Below, in pieces: positions 26,126-35,861 of a stretch of DNA of 64,000 nucleotides. Origin of the DNA: Yoonia maritima (lineage in GTDB: Bacteria > Pseudomonadota > Alphaproteobacteria > Rhodobacterales > Rhodobacteraceae); contig NZ_PKFN01000008.1 in NCBI RefSeq assembly GCF_002933395.1, forward strand, positions 62,001 to 126,000, given 5' to 3'. A program made the position numbers and the translations under genes. The notes under the pieces were generated by a model. It did not search any database, was not told where the DNA came from, and saw nothing but the letters and a program-made list of their open reading frames with translations. Position 1 is the first letter of the stretch. Each line of letters begins with the position of its first letter.

Positions 26126-27153
26126 CTGTTTTCTAGCGAAACGGCTTCGATCTTAGCCGTTGGTCCCGAAACTTTACCTGCGGCGGGTAACATATCCGCC
26201 GTGATCGCGTTGTCATTTTTTGGTACACTCTGGGCAGCCTCTACGCCGCGCTGTAACCCGTTTAAATCAGCCAACTGTGGGGTTATTTCGCTTTCGATCC
26301 GGATGGCACGCATCCCCCCCATCTGCCCCAGCTTTGCATTGGCGACCACCTGACCGTCGAGCGCCAAAAGCCGAACAGAACCAACAGTGCAGCCATGTAG
26401 CGGAATAAGCTGCCCCACCTCAAGATCCTGCGCATGGCCCAGCGACATCTTAAAACGATGCAACTGTGCATCCAAATTTGTCGGCGCATCCCCTATTGTG
26501 GCTTGGAATGCCGTTGGCCAGTCTACGGGTTCTGGCGGGATGGTTTCCTGCTCCTCCTTGGTCGCGATGCACGGCAGTGCAAGCATTATAGAGGCCTGAC
26601 GATCCGCTGTGCCTAAATCCACATTCATGCGAAGCACCCGATAAGCACAATCATTCAACATCAAGCCAACTTCGCGCCTGCTCTCGATCAATGCATCAAT
26701 CTGCACGCCGTCAGCCCACCCAGAAAATTCTTCGCCGGGCATGGCGTCGGGCAGCGATGAAAGCAAAATCGCAAGCATCGGATCGCACATCGTTTTATCA
26801 GTCGCTGTCGGTACTCGCTGTTCCGCGTCGCGCGGGATCAAGGCACCCATCATTTGCATTTCAAGGACGGCCGCACGCAATTGCATATCAAGCGCCACAA
26901 TCCCAATTAGCCGATCATCCCGCTTTAACCCGACAAGCATGAGCGTATCGTCGATCATGTTTAGCATTTCATCAAGCCGCAAGGTGTCATCGGTGACGGT
27001 AGTCACCGTTAGAATTAACCCAACCGCGTCGCTTGCCGATTTTGCCAGCGCAAGACGCATCGCCCGCGACGACGTTAACGGACTGTCATCGGCGACAAGA
27101 TCGCGCGCGCCGGCCATCCGGCGCAAGATTGATAAATGTGTATCGTCTGTCAT
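26122..27153 (-). CDS. FliM/FliN (SpoA) domain protein, flagellar C-ring-like
   Basis: A 343-residue soluble protein. The C-terminal third carries a SpoA-type domain (LGHAQDLEVGQLIPLHGCTVGSVRLLALDGQVVANAKLGQMGG, about 255-300), as in FliM/FliN switch proteins; the N-terminal part has no clear motif. The start at 27153 is preferred over 27189. No other flagellar gene is near, so it may be a scattered motor component or a distant relative in type III secretion. Identity is moderate. Confidence 0.7.
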   Translation of the reverse strand: MTDDTHLSILRRMAGARDLVADDSPLTSSRAMRLALAKSASDAVGLILTVTTVTDDTLRLDEMLNMIDDTLMLVGLKRDDRLIGIVALDMQLRAAVLEMQMMGALIPRDAEQRVPTATDKTMCDPMLAILLSSLPDAMPGEEFSGWADGVQIDALIESRREVGLMLNDCAYRVLRMNVDLGTADRQASIMLALPCIATKEEQETIPPEPVDWPTAFQATIGDAPTNLDAQLHRFKMSLGHAQDLEVGQLIPLHGCTVGSVRLLALDGQVVANAKLGQMGGMRAIRIESEITPQLADLNGLQRGVEAAQSVPKNDNAITADMLPAAGKVSGPTAKIEAVSLENS

Positions 27154-27197
27154 ACGCCTGTAACCACTAGCCCAACAGCATCCTAACAAGATAAGCG

Positions 27198-29894
27198 TTA
27201 CAGTTCCCCTAACGCATTCTTCATTTTCTTCTTAGGTAACCTTAGTCGAAAAGCAGTTCCGTATTGCCCTGGTAGATATGTAATATCACCACCCAATCGG
27301 CGCATAATTTCGCGACAGATTGCAAGCCCAAGGCCCGCGCCGCCAGCCTTTGATCCGTCTGCAACGCGCGAGAACTTTTCAAAGATAAGCTGCTGGTTGT
27401 CCGCGGCAATGCCGCTGCCATTGTCGACAAAATCAATATAAAAATGGGACCCTCGGTCAAAGACCGATATTTTCAACCTTGGATGCTGCGCGTCGCAGTA
27501 CTTCCGAGAGTTCGCGATCAAATTGATAAATACCTGCACCAAACGATCTAAATCTGTGGTAATTGTCACATCGTCGACTTCGGGCGTACGCACGATTTTC
27601 AGATTGCTACCCAACAGACCAGCACCACCAATCGCGCGATCCAACAATGCGGATAGGCTTCCGGTTTGTTCGTTTAACATGACCTGCCCATTTTCAAGCA
27701 CCGACAGATCAAGAAGATCATCCAACAGACGAGTCAGCCGGATCGCCTCATCGTGGATAATTCCAGAATAGCGTTTTTGCGCATCCCCGCCGACTTCGCC
27801 ATCACGTAAGATATCTGAAAAAGATCGGATCGAAGTCATCGGCGTGCGTAATTCGTGGCTAATCTGGCTAAGAAACGCGTCTTTCTGAATTGAAAGCGCC
27901 GTCAATTTGGCATTGGCATCGCGTAGCGCCCGCGCGGTTTGCTCTTGCTCGGTCGATTTAGCTTCTAGTCGGTTGGAATACTCTAGAATTTGCGCTGCTT
28001 CATCCGCGACCGCGATCAAGTCTTCGACCGAAACACCGCTACCGCCAATCAACTGGCCAACCATCGCATGTGCCGTCGCAGCCCCCACAGAGCCCGCCAA
28101 TTCGCGCTCAAGCAACTCGACAAACGCGGGGGTAACTTCTGGCAGATAACCCTTTTTACCCTGGCGGATTGCTTCGCGCTCAAAAATTGCCTGCGCATCA
28201 GTGCTGCCCATGATGCGTTGCGCCATAATTAATAAATCCTCTGCACCTGCCGCCGCATTCGTCCACGCCGGCGCGGCTGCAGAATGTTCAAATATATTTA
28301 CGAACTGCGCGCCCTGAAGCCGTTCTAACGGCGCCGGAAAGCTAATCAACGACCCGACAATGAACGTCCCGGTGTTCAGTATCATCGACCATAAAATGCC
28401 ATGCACCAACGGGTCCAGACCACTGATCCCAAACAGTGCCTGCGGCCGCAACCAGTTCAGGCCAAAGGGCCCATCGTCGAAAACGGACTGACTAATCATC
28501 GCGTCAGCCCCAAAACTGGGTAAGAACAGCGTCCAAAGCCACAGCGTCAATCCGACGATTAGCCCCGCAGCAGCGCCGATACGCGTTGCCCCGCGCCAAA
28601 AGATACCACCAATCATTGCAGGCAGAATTTGAACCGCACCCGAAAACGATACTAACCCGATCGCAGCAAGCGCAGTACCGCCCCCCGACACGCGGTAATA
28701 GATGAAACCTAAGAACAAGACCCCTGCGATCGATAGCCGACGCGCCAGCAAAATAACGTGTCGAATATCGCCAGACATGACGGCCTGCTGATTTGGGCGC
28801 ATTGATAGCCAGATCGGTAAAACGATGTGGTTTGACACCATAGTTGCAAGCGCAATCGTTGCAACCATCACCATTGACGTCGCAGATGAGAACCCGCCAA
28901 GGAACGACAACATCGCAAGCCCATCCCTGCCCTGATACAAGGGAACCGTCAGAACAAACAAATCTGGGTTGCTACCCGTGGGCAGCAAATCCAGCCCAAC
29001 GACAGCAATCGGCACGACGAACAGGCTCATTAACATCAGGTATGTCGGAAATGCCCAGCTTGCGATCGCCAAGTGACGTTCATCTGCGTTTTCAACAACA
29101 AGGACCTGAAACATGCGCGGCAAACAAATGAATGCCGCCGCCGATAGAAATAATAGGCTAATCCAGCGGCCGCCGTTATGATCCCAAAGCGTAATCGGTG
29201 ACGCATCAATACGTGTCAACATTTCTGAAGGACCTCCCGCAACCCCCCAGACGACGAACACCCCGACAGCCAAAAGCGCGACCAACTTGACCACCGCTTC
29301 GACAGCAATAGCCATAACAATACCATGGTGGCGTTCGTTTGCATCAAGGTTGCGCGTTCCAAAAATGACCGTGAAGATGACTAGCCCAACAGACACCCAC
29401 ATGGCAGTCGCATTCAATTCCGCGTCGCGCCACACTTGTCCATTACTTTGGGCAAAAACGGCAAATGACAGGGTCACGGATTGAAGTTGAAGCGCAATGT
29501 AAGGCGTTGCAGCAACAACAGAAATCACCGTCACGATCATCCCCAATGAGGTAGATTTTCCGAACCGCGACGATACCAAATCAGCAATCGAGGTAATGCG
29601 CTGCGCACGTCCGATGCGCACCAGTTTACGAAGTATCCACCACCAGCCAATCATCATCAATGTCGGCCCAAGATAGATTGTAGCGAATTCCAACCCCGAA
29701 CGCGCCGCGTATCCCACCGCACCGTAAAAGGTCCAAGCTGTACAATAGATACTCAGCGAAAGCGTATAAATAAGCGGAGAATACAACCAAGTCGCGTTCC
29801 CCATCATCGCCCGCCGTTCAGCCATGAAGGCAACCATGAATAAAATGGCGACGTAGCAAAGCGAAATGGTAATAACGACGTTAAAGCTTAGCAT
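27198..29894 (-). CDS. SLC5 symporter-STAC-histidine kinase
   Basis: An 899-residue sensor. Residues about 1-520 form a sodium/solute symporter (SLC5) module with about thirteen helices; about 530-640 is a helical linker resembling the STAC domain of CbrA-type kinases; then a coiled coil and a HisKA domain with phosphoacceptor His680 in SHELRTP, and an ATPase domain (NLIANSRKY, DNGSGIA, GAGLGLAICREI). It probably couples solute binding or uptake to phosphorylation of the adjacent receiver. The ATG at 29894 shares its A with the stop of the preceding small membrane protein gene. CrbS/CbrA relatives respond to acetate or histidine; the ligand here is unknown. Confidence 0.9.
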   Translation of the reverse strand: MLSFNVVITISLCYVAILFMVAFMAERRAMMGNATWLYSPLIYTLSLSIYCTAWTFYGAVGYAARSGLEFATIYLGPTLMMIGWWWILRKLVRIGRAQRITSIADLVSSRFGKSTSLGMIVTVISVVAATPYIALQLQSVTLSFAVFAQSNGQVWRDAELNATAMWVSVGLVIFTVIFGTRNLDANERHHGIVMAIAVEAVVKLVALLAVGVFVVWGVAGGPSEMLTRIDASPITLWDHNGGRWISLLFLSAAAFICLPRMFQVLVVENADERHLAIASWAFPTYLMLMSLFVVPIAVVGLDLLPTGSNPDLFVLTVPLYQGRDGLAMLSFLGGFSSATSMVMVATIALATMVSNHIVLPIWLSMRPNQQAVMSGDIRHVILLARRLSIAGVLFLGFIYYRVSGGGTALAAIGLVSFSGAVQILPAMIGGIFWRGATRIGAAAGLIVGLTLWLWTLFLPSFGADAMISQSVFDDGPFGLNWLRPQALFGISGLDPLVHGILWSMILNTGTFIVGSLISFPAPLERLQGAQFVNIFEHSAAAPAWTNAAAGAEDLLIMAQRIMGSTDAQAIFEREAIRQGKKGYLPEVTPAFVELLERELAGSVGAATAHAMVGQLIGGSGVSVEDLIAVADEAAQILEYSNRLEAKSTEQEQTARALRDANAKLTALSIQKDAFLSQISHELRTPMTSIRSFSDILRDGEVGGDAQKRYSGIIHDEAIRLTRLLDDLLDLSVLENGQVMLNEQTGSLSALLDRAIGGAGLLGSNLKIVRTPEVDDVTITTDLDRLVQVFINLIANSRKYCDAQHPRLKISVFDRGSHFYIDFVDNGSGIAADNQQLIFEKFSRVADGSKAGGAGLGLAICREIMRRLGGDITYLPGQYGTAFRLRLPKKKMKNALGEL

Positions 29895-30166
29895 TAAGAT
29901 GGCGGGCCTTTTTGCTTTGGATCGCCATCCACATGCATCATCCGCGCCAAAAACGCAGACAGCACGATCAACAGCACCCATACGCCAAAGACATAGACGA
30001 GCGCTCCCGAACTGTACGACAGTTCTGCATCATCTTGTGGCCACAACAACGGAATCGAAAACAGCACAATCCCCAAAACCGGCAGCATCCGTACTGCATC
30101 TCTTAGTCGACGCTGGCGATAGCCCGCCTGTTCAAGAAAAATCTTAGACTTGGGGCCTATGCTCAT
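29894..30166 (-). CDS. Small membrane protein partner of the SLC5-kinase
   Basis: A 90-residue protein with two transmembrane helices (VLGIVLFSIPLLW and LVYVFGVWVLLIVLSAFLARM) joined by a short loop, reminiscent of the small subunits found before SLC5 transporters (DUF4212 type). It sits between the receiver gene (ATGA overlap) and the kinase gene (one-base TAATG overlap), so all three are translationally coupled. It may assist folding or function of the symporter module. Confidence 0.75.
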   Translation of the reverse strand: MSIGPKSKIFLEQAGYRQRRLRDAVRMLPVLGIVLFSIPLLWPQDDAELSYSSGALVYVFGVWVLLIVLSAFLARMMHVDGDPKQKGPPS

Positions 30167-30531
30167 GCTTCCATCAGATTACGCACATTATCGCGCACTT
30201 CCGCGTTCGAGAACGGTTTTGTCATGAAATGATTCGCCCCAAGGCGTAGCGCCAGTTCGCGATCCTTTTCTTGTCCGCGTGCCGTGAGCATCATCACAGG
30301 AATATCTTTGGTCGTATCGGTTCCACGCAAATCACGCAGGATGTCAAAACCGCTTCGTCCCGGAAGCATGACATCAAGAATAATCATATCTGGTGGGAAT
30401 CCGACCACCTTTTGCATTGCTGTTTCCCCATCTTCATGGGTGTGAACTGTCCAGCCATCGCGGGACAAAATAAAACTGATCGCCTCAAGTATATTCGGCT
30501 CATCTTCGATCAGAAGGACACGTTTGCCCAT
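30163..30531 (-). CDS. Single-domain response regulator
   Basis: A 122-residue CheY-like receiver without output domain: acidic pair Glu9-Asp10-Glu11, phosphoacceptor Asp53 in MIILDVMLPG, Thr in MLTARG and Lys in TKPFS. It is the first gene of the three-gene operon with the small membrane protein and the SLC5-histidine kinase, so it is that kinase's likely partner. With no DNA-binding domain it must act by protein contact or phosphorelay. GAGGCGATGAG precedes the ATG. Confidence 0.9.
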   Translation of the reverse strand: MGKRVLLIEDEPNILEAISFILSRDGWTVHTHEDGETAMQKVVGFPPDMIILDVMLPGRSGFDILRDLRGTDTTKDIPVMMLTARGQEKDRELALRLGANHFMTKPFSNAEVRDNVRNLMEA

Positions 30532-30612
30532 CTCATCGCCTCCCCAATTGTCTTACTGCTCCCTCCAGAGCAGCCTCCCTGGCGCGGACTATCGGGGCAA
30601 TTTCGCCCGAAG

Positions 30613-31917
30613 TCAAAGACCCGGTGCCGCAGAAACGCCGATAATCGCTGGCTCGCGGCGACTTGTGCAATCAGAGCGCGGGCAAATTCGGCAAGACCCA
30701 CCCACAGGAATAGCAAACCCTGCCCCTTCGGCCGGATCAGCGACGACTAACATTGTACTTTGCAAGACAGGTGCCACATCAAACTGATGGGCCCCGACAG
30801 GTATCGCCATCGCATAGCACAAAAAGCGCGTTTGCGATGCATCAGGTAATGACACCTCTGCGCGGATTGGCTGCGTTGGACGGCTAAGTGCGCTAAAAAT
30901 AGGCCATAGCGGGCATGCCCCATTGGTGCGCGAATAGGTGAAACCGGGCACGGGCTTTATAAATGTTAACGCGCCAGACACATCACAAGTCGCAAGCCCC
31001 ATGCGCGGATGGCCTTCCCCCGTAGGCAGGCTCGATAGGCGGCGCAATACAGATGGAAAATCAGCGTTGAATTGGCGAGCCAGTTGCGATGGATCATAAT
31101 CGGTGGCGCGGCAAGCGTCGGTAAACGCCTGCAAGGGCAGCATGGCTGCATCTTTTTGGTATTGCGCAGCGTAAACGTCAAATAGCTGGGCGGCAGGACC
31201 GCTCAATCCCAGCTCCTGCGCCAACGCCGCGATGTCGGAGGGCTCTTCTTCAAGTGGCGCAAGAAAATAGTCACGTAGCGCCAACGCATTTTCCAATTGC
31301 TCAAACGGGGATTGCGCGACTTCAACCGTGGCCTCTGGGGCCTCAAGATACGCGATCAGCGCTTCGCTGCTATCAGCCAAGCGCAGGCTATCTTTATGAA
31401 TGTTCTGATGAAACCGGCGCTGCCAATCCGCATCCAGCTGTTCTTGGGTCACCAAAATCGATGCCGACGACCGAATGGATGTCACCGCCGAGATGACTTC
31501 GTGCAGTGAATTAGCCAACTGCGGATCATGTGCGATACGATCAGTCAGCGCCAAGATATGTTCATCAAGCGCAGCGATGCGGCGCGCTTGTGCAACGATC
31601 AGCGCGCTCCAACCGGGATAGCGGGCAGCGATTTCGTCCGTCCGTGCGATTTCCGCCTCACCGCCCAATGCAGCGGCGGCACTACGCATTTGGTCCAATA
31701 GATCGCTATCCGCACCTTCGGTTAACATCGTCGGATCGACACCAAGAACACGCGCTAAGTTAGTAAGGAGTTTTCCTCCGATTCTGCGGCGATTGTGTTC
31801 GATCAGGTTTAGATACGACGGCGAAATCCCGACGGCTTCTGCGACAGCAGCCTGCCGCAAACCTTGGTCCAATCGTTTTTCGCGGATGCGCGAACCTGTC
31901 AATCTTTTAACTGGCAC
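30613..31917 (-). CDS. XRE-type short-chain acyl-CoA regulator (ScfR-like)
   Basis: A 434-residue regulator: an N-terminal Cro/CI helix-turn-helix (about 5-60, LRQAAVAEAVGISPSYLNLIEHN), a long middle region and a C-terminal DUF2083-type domain with cysteines (GGSCRICPRSDC near 407-420). Family members (RamB, MccR, PccR, ScfR) sense short-chain acyl-CoAs and control acetate/propionate genes. The GTG at 31917 with AAGG upstream is preferred over a TTG at 31923. It is divergent from the ABC transporter operon and next to a CrbS-like kinase system, which supports a carbon-source role. Confidence 0.85.
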   Translation of the reverse strand: MPVKRLTGSRIREKRLDQGLRQAAVAEAVGISPSYLNLIEHNRRRIGGKLLTNLARVLGVDPTMLTEGADSDLLDQMRSAAAALGGEAEIARTDEIAARYPGWSALIVAQARRIAALDEHILALTDRIAHDPQLANSLHEVISAVTSIRSSASILVTQEQLDADWQRRFHQNIHKDSLRLADSSEALIAYLEAPEATVEVAQSPFEQLENALALRDYFLAPLEEEPSDIAALAQELGLSGPAAQLFDVYAAQYQKDAAMLPLQAFTDACRATDYDPSQLARQFNADFPSVLRRLSSLPTGEGHPRMGLATCDVSGALTFIKPVPGFTYSRTNGACPLWPIFSALSRPTQPIRAEVSLPDASQTRFLCYAMAIPVGAHQFDVAPVLQSTMLVVADPAEGAGFAIPVGGSCRICPRSDCTSRREPAIIGVSAAPGL

Positions 31918-31989
31918 CTTCAATTACCTTAATGCTTTCAAGCGCTTTCTGCACCTGCGGGAAAACTGGTTTACAACCAGAGAATTAAG

Positions 31990-32009
31990 TTTGTACATTT
32001 TTTTACAAA
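31990..32009. promoter_or_regulatory. Candidate operator TTTGTA-N8-TACAAA
   Basis: Perfect 6-base inverted repeat TTTGTA and TACAAA with an 8-base T-rich spacer, between the ScfR-like gene and the transporter operon; a further TTTACAA lies at about 31970. RamB/PccR-type regulators bind TTTGCAA-like repeats, so this could be the local regulator's site. Support is only symmetry and position. Confidence 0.4.
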
Positions 32010-32137
32010 TAAAGCAAGCTGTCCCAATGGGTTGTTGCTGAAACGCCCTCTCAGACCCAACAATGGTGATGTACGTACACGTACAAGCTGTGACGCCTTT
32101 CGGGGCGAAGCAGCACAAACCTTTAGGGAGGAAAATA

Positions 32138-33484
32138 ATGTCAAAATCGAATTTCTCACGTCGCGGCGTGTTGAAGACCGGCGCAATTGCCGGTGCCGGC
32201 CTTGCGCTTCCGACATATCTACGTGCGGAAGCCCATGCTGGTTTCACCAACGCACCCGGTGACAGTGAGGTCATTCTTGGCTTCAACGTTCCACAGACAG
32301 GCCCATATGCGGACGAGGGCGCAGACGAACTGCGTGCATATGAACTAGCTGTTGAACATCTGAACGGTGGCGGTGACGGCGGTATGCTGAACACCTTCTC
32401 TTCAAAAGTTCTAGACGGCACAGGTATCTTGGGCCGCGAAGTTAAATATGTAACAGGTGACACGCAGACCAAGTCTGACGCGGCACGTGCTTCTGCGCGT
32501 TCGATGATCGAAAAAGACGGCGCGATCATGATTACAGGCGGTTCATCGTCTGGTGTGGCTGTGGCTGTGCAAGCGCTGTGCCAAGAGGCTGGCGTGATCT
32601 TCATGGCGGGTCTGACCCACTCGAACGACACAACTGGTAAAGATAAACGGGCCAACGGTTTCCGTCACTTCTTTAACTCTTATATGACTGGTGCGGCTCT
32701 TGCGCCTGTTTTGGCTGCGAACTACGGCACTGACCGTAAAGCGTATCACCTGACCGCAGACTACAACTGGGGCTACACAACAGAAGAAGCGATCCGCTCT
32801 TCGACTGAAGCTATGGGTTGGGAAACTGTGAACGCTGTGAAAACACCGCTGACACAGACTGACTTCTCATCTTATATCGCGCCAGTTCTGAACTCTGGTG
32901 CCGACGTTCTGGTTCTGAACCACTACGGCGGGAACATGGTGAACTCGCTGACTAACGCTGTTCAATTTGGTCTACGCGAAGCAATGGCGAACGGCCAAAA
33001 CTTTGAAATCGTTGTTCCTCTTTACTCTCGTCTTATGGCGCGTGGTGCGGGTGCGAACGTTAAGGGCATCTTTGGTTCAACAAACTGGCACTGGTCACTG
33101 CAAGACGAAGGCTCAAAAGCATTCGTTCAGTCATTCGGTACAAAATACGGCTTCCCACCATCGCAGGCAGCGCACACAACATACGTGCAAACACTGCTTT
33201 ATGCGGATGCGGTTACACGCGCTGGCTCTTTCAACCCATGTGCGGTTGCTGAAGCGCTGGAAGACTATGAATTCGACGGTCTGGGCAACGGTAAAACACT
33301 TTACCGCGGCGACGACCACCAGTGCTTCAAAGACGTGCTGGTTGTGAAGGGTAAAGAAAACCCAGAAAACGAATTCGACCTTCTCGAAATCGTTGAAGTC
33401 ACACCTGTCGATCAGGTCACTTACGATCCAAACCACCCGCAATTCCAAGGCGGTGCTTTGGGTACCTGTAACCCAGGCGCATAA
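32138..33484 (+). CDS. ABC transporter substrate-binding protein, Tat-exported
   Basis: A 448-residue periplasmic type I binding protein of the branched-chain amino acid/amide family. The N-terminus SRRGVLKTGAIAGAGLALP is a twin-arginine signal. The mature protein opens VILGFNVPQTGPYADEG, the usual start of LivJ/UrtA-like folds. TAGGGAGG lies before the ATG, and the codon use looks highly biased, as for an abundant protein. It heads the operon of two permeases and two ATPases. Substrate (amino acid, urea or short amide) is not settled by sequence. Confidence 0.9.
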   Translation: MSKSNFSRRGVLKTGAIAGAGLALPTYLRAEAHAGFTNAPGDSEVILGFNVPQTGPYADEGADELRAYELAVEHLNGGGDGGMLNTFSSKVLDGTGILGREVKYVTGDTQTKSDAARASARSMIEKDGAIMITGGSSSGVAVAVQALCQEAGVIFMAGLTHSNDTTGKDKRANGFRHFFNSYMTGAALAPVLAANYGTDRKAYHLTADYNWGYTTEEAIRSSTEAMGWETVNAVKTPLTQTDFSSYIAPVLNSGADVLVLNHYGGNMVNSLTNAVQFGLREAMANGQNFEIVVPLYSRLMARGAGANVKGIFGSTNWHWSLQDEGSKAFVQSFGTKYGFPPSQAAHTTYVQTLLYADAVTRAGSFNPCAVAEALEDYEFDGLGNGKTLYRGDDHQCFKDVLVVKGKENPENEFDLLEIVEVTPVDQVTYDPNHPQFQGGALGTCNPGA

Positions 33485-33499
33485 ACTACCATCAACTCA

Positions 33500-33522
33500 G
33501 GTCACCACATCACGTGGTGGCC
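33500..33522 (+). terminator. Stem-loop after the binding-protein gene
   Basis: Arms GGTCACCAC and GTGGTGGCC (one G-U pair) around ATCAC, 15 bases after the binding-protein stop and before the permease genes. No T run follows, so it probably protects the upstream mRNA or reduces read-through, giving more binding protein than permease. Confidence 0.6.
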
Positions 33523-33610
33523 TGTCACGTCGACAGTAAACTGCGCCCTGCAGGGCAGCGGTATGTCTTTTGGTACTCCGCCAACACTTAAACCGATCAG
33601 AGGTCACCTC

Positions 33611-34642
33611 ATGGACCAGTTCATTCTGCAAATCCTTAACGGACTTGATAAGGGGTCAGCCTATGCGCTTATTGCGCTGGGACTTACACTTATCTTTGGA
33701 ACGCTTGGCGTTGTCAACTTCGCGCACGGCGCGCTCTTTATGCTGGGCGCGTTCTGCGCCGTTACCGTCAGCAAACTTCTCACACTCAGCCACAAAGTTG
33801 TGGATGACACACGGACCGACTTTTTGGGCAATCCAATGCAAGTCGACGTCCCCTATCTTCATGATTGGTTTGGCCCTGCGATGGGCGATAAACTTATCGA
33901 CTGGGCAGTTCCGCTTTCAATCCTGTTCGCCATTCCTGTCATGATCTGTATCGGCTTCATCATGGAGCGCGGCCTGATCAAGCACTTTTACAAGCGTCCG
34001 CACGCAGACCAAATCCTTGTAACCTTTGGTCTTGCCATCGTTATCCAAGAAGTCATCAAGTATTACTACGGCGCGAACCCAATCCCAACACCCGCACCAA
34101 GCGCGTTCAAAGGTAGCTTTGATTTCGGTGTGCTGATTGGCTTTGACGTCAATGCGATCATCTATCCGTACTGGCGCCTTGTGTACTTCTTCTTCTCGTT
34201 GGTTGTTATCGGAGCGGTCTTTGCCTTCTTGCAGTTCACGACCTTCGGGATGGTCGTTCGCGCAGGCATGGCGGACCGTGAAACAGTTGGCCTGCTGGGC
34301 ATCGACATCGATAAACGGTTCACCATCATGTTTGGCATCGCGGCGGCTGTCGCGGGTCTTGCAGGGGTGATGTACGTCCCGATCAACCCGCCAAACTATC
34401 ACATGGGGATGGACTTTCTGGTGCTGAGCTTTGTGGTTGTGGTTGTGGGCGGCATGGGGTCCCTACCCGGTGCTGTCGCTGCGGGGTTCCTTTTGGGCAT
34501 CCTCGAAAGCTTTGCCTCAACCTCTTGGGCGGTCAGCAATCTGCCAGGAATCAACCAGGTTATCATCTATCTGGTCGCAATTATCATTCTATTAACACGT
34601 CCGCGTGGCCTGATGGGTCGCAAAGGCGTGATGGAGGAATAA
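33611..34642 (+). CDS. Branched-chain amino acid-type ABC permease (LivH/UrtB family)
   Basis: A 343-residue inner-membrane permease with about eight or nine helices. The opening [20 protein letters not shown] followed by [15 protein letters not shown] is the hallmark of LivH/Urt[24 protein letters not shown] sequence ([20 protein letters not shown]) forms the ATPase-contacting loop. The start at 33611 matches the family beginning MDQF-LQ and follows AGAGGTCACC; 33563 would add an unsupported extension. Second gene of the operon. Confidence 0.9.
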   Translation: MDQFILQILNGLDKGSAYALIALGLTLIFGTLGVVNFAHGALFMLGAFCAVTVSKLLTLSHKVVDDTRTDFLGNPMQVDVPYLHDWFGPAMGDKLIDWAVPLSILFAIPVMICIGFIMERGLIKHFYKRPHADQILVTFGLAIVIQEVIKYYYGANPIPTPAPSAFKGSFDFGVLIGFDVNAIIYPYWRLVYFFFSLVVIGAVFAFLQFTTFGMVVRAGMADRETVGLLGIDIDKRFTIMFGIAAAVAGLAGVMYVPINPPNYHMGMDFLVLSFVVVVVGGMGSLPGAVAAGFLLGILESFASTSWAVSNLPGINQVIIYLVAIIILLTRPRGLMGRKGVMEE

Positions 34643-34646
34643 GCCA

Positions 34647-35849
34647 ATGCTCGGTCTCGAAAAGAAAGACTTCCGGCTGCTTCTTGTTGTCATTGGCCTG
34701 ACACTATTCGCACCCATCATCCTGAACCCGTTTCCTGCGGGGTCAGAGATGGCCCAGTTCAACGCGGGTTATCCTGATCTAATGCAACGCTTTGTGATCT
34801 TTGGTATCTTTGCGATCGGGTTTAACATCCTATTCGGCCTAACTGGGTACCTATCGTTCGGACACGCTGCGTTTTTGGGTGTGGGTTCATATTCTGCCGT
34901 TTGGATGTTCAAGCTACTTAGCATGAACGTGCTGCCGGCAATCATCCTTAGCGTCATCATCGCTGGGCTGTTCTCGCTGCTGATCGGCTTTATCTCGCTA
35001 CGTCGTTCAGGGATTTACTTCTCGATCCTGACACTTGCCTTTGCGCAAATGTCATTCGCGCTGGCTTATTCGGTGCTGACACCTATCACCGGTGGTGAAA
35101 CGGGTCTGCAACTTGCACTTGATGATCCACGTATCTTGGGTGCGTCACAGACAGCAAGCGGCAACATCCCTGTGCCATCCCTGTTCGGACTTGAGATGCG
35201 TGCATCTTACGAAATGGCAGTTGGTGCTTGGTCGTTTACCTTCAACGCGGGTTACTACCTTGCTGCGGTCATCCTTGTGTTGGCATTCTATCTGGCGATC
35301 CGGATCTTCCGGTCACCATTTGGCATGATGCTACGTGCGATTAAATCCAACCAAACCCGGATGAGCTATACAGGTCTGAACGCGCGCCCTTACACACTGG
35401 CTGCTTTCGTTATCTCAGGCATGTACGCAGGTCTTGCTGGTGGTCTGATGGCATCAATGGATCCGCTGGCTGGTGCTGAACGGATGCAGTGGACTGCTTC
35501 GGGTGAAGTTGTTTTGATGACCATCCTTGGTGGTGCAGGTACGCTGATTGGCCCAGTTTTGGGTGCAGGTATGATCAAGTACTTTGAAAACATCTTCTCC
35601 AAGATCAACAGCCAAGTTTTGCACGACTGGTTTGGGTTCCTGCCCGATGGGTTAGAAGACTTTGTTGTCACGCTGATCTACCCGTTCGTGGGTAAGGGTT
35701 GGCACCTGACACTGGGTATCGTGTTCATGCTTGTCGTGATCTTCCTGCCAGGTGGTCTTGTCCAAGGTGGTCAGAAAATCGCAGCAGCCATGCGCCGCCG
35801 CAAAAAAACCGATGACGCCAATCCCGGCGCCACTAAACCGGCCGAATAA
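34647..35849 (+). CDS. Branched-chain amino acid-type ABC permease (LivM/UrtC family)
   Basis: A 400-residue permease with about ten helices. [23 protein letters not shown] and [18 protein letters not shown] are the LivM signatures. It starts four bases after the previous stop region, with GGAGGAATAAGCC as ribosome binding site. It forms the transmembrane pore with the preceding permease. Confidence 0.92.
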   Translation: MLGLEKKDFRLLLVVIGLTLFAPIILNPFPAGSEMAQFNAGYPDLMQRFVIFGIFAIGFNILFGLTGYLSFGHAAFLGVGSYSAVWMFKLLSMNVLPAIILSVIIAGLFSLLIGFISLRRSGIYFSILTLAFAQMSFALAYSVLTPITGGETGLQLALDDPRILGASQTASGNIPVPSLFGLEMRASYEMAVGAWSFTFNAGYYLAAVILVLAFYLAIRIFRSPFGMMLRAIKSNQTRMSYTGLNARPYTLAAFVISGMYAGLAGGLMASMDPLAGAERMQWTASGEVVLMTILGGAGTLIGPVLGAGMIKYFENIFSKINSQVLHDWFGFLPDGLEDFVVTLIYPFVGKGWHLTLGIVFMLVVIFLPGGLVQGGQKIAAAMRRRKKTDDANPGATKPAE

Positions 35850-35861
35850 GGAGAAACGGAT

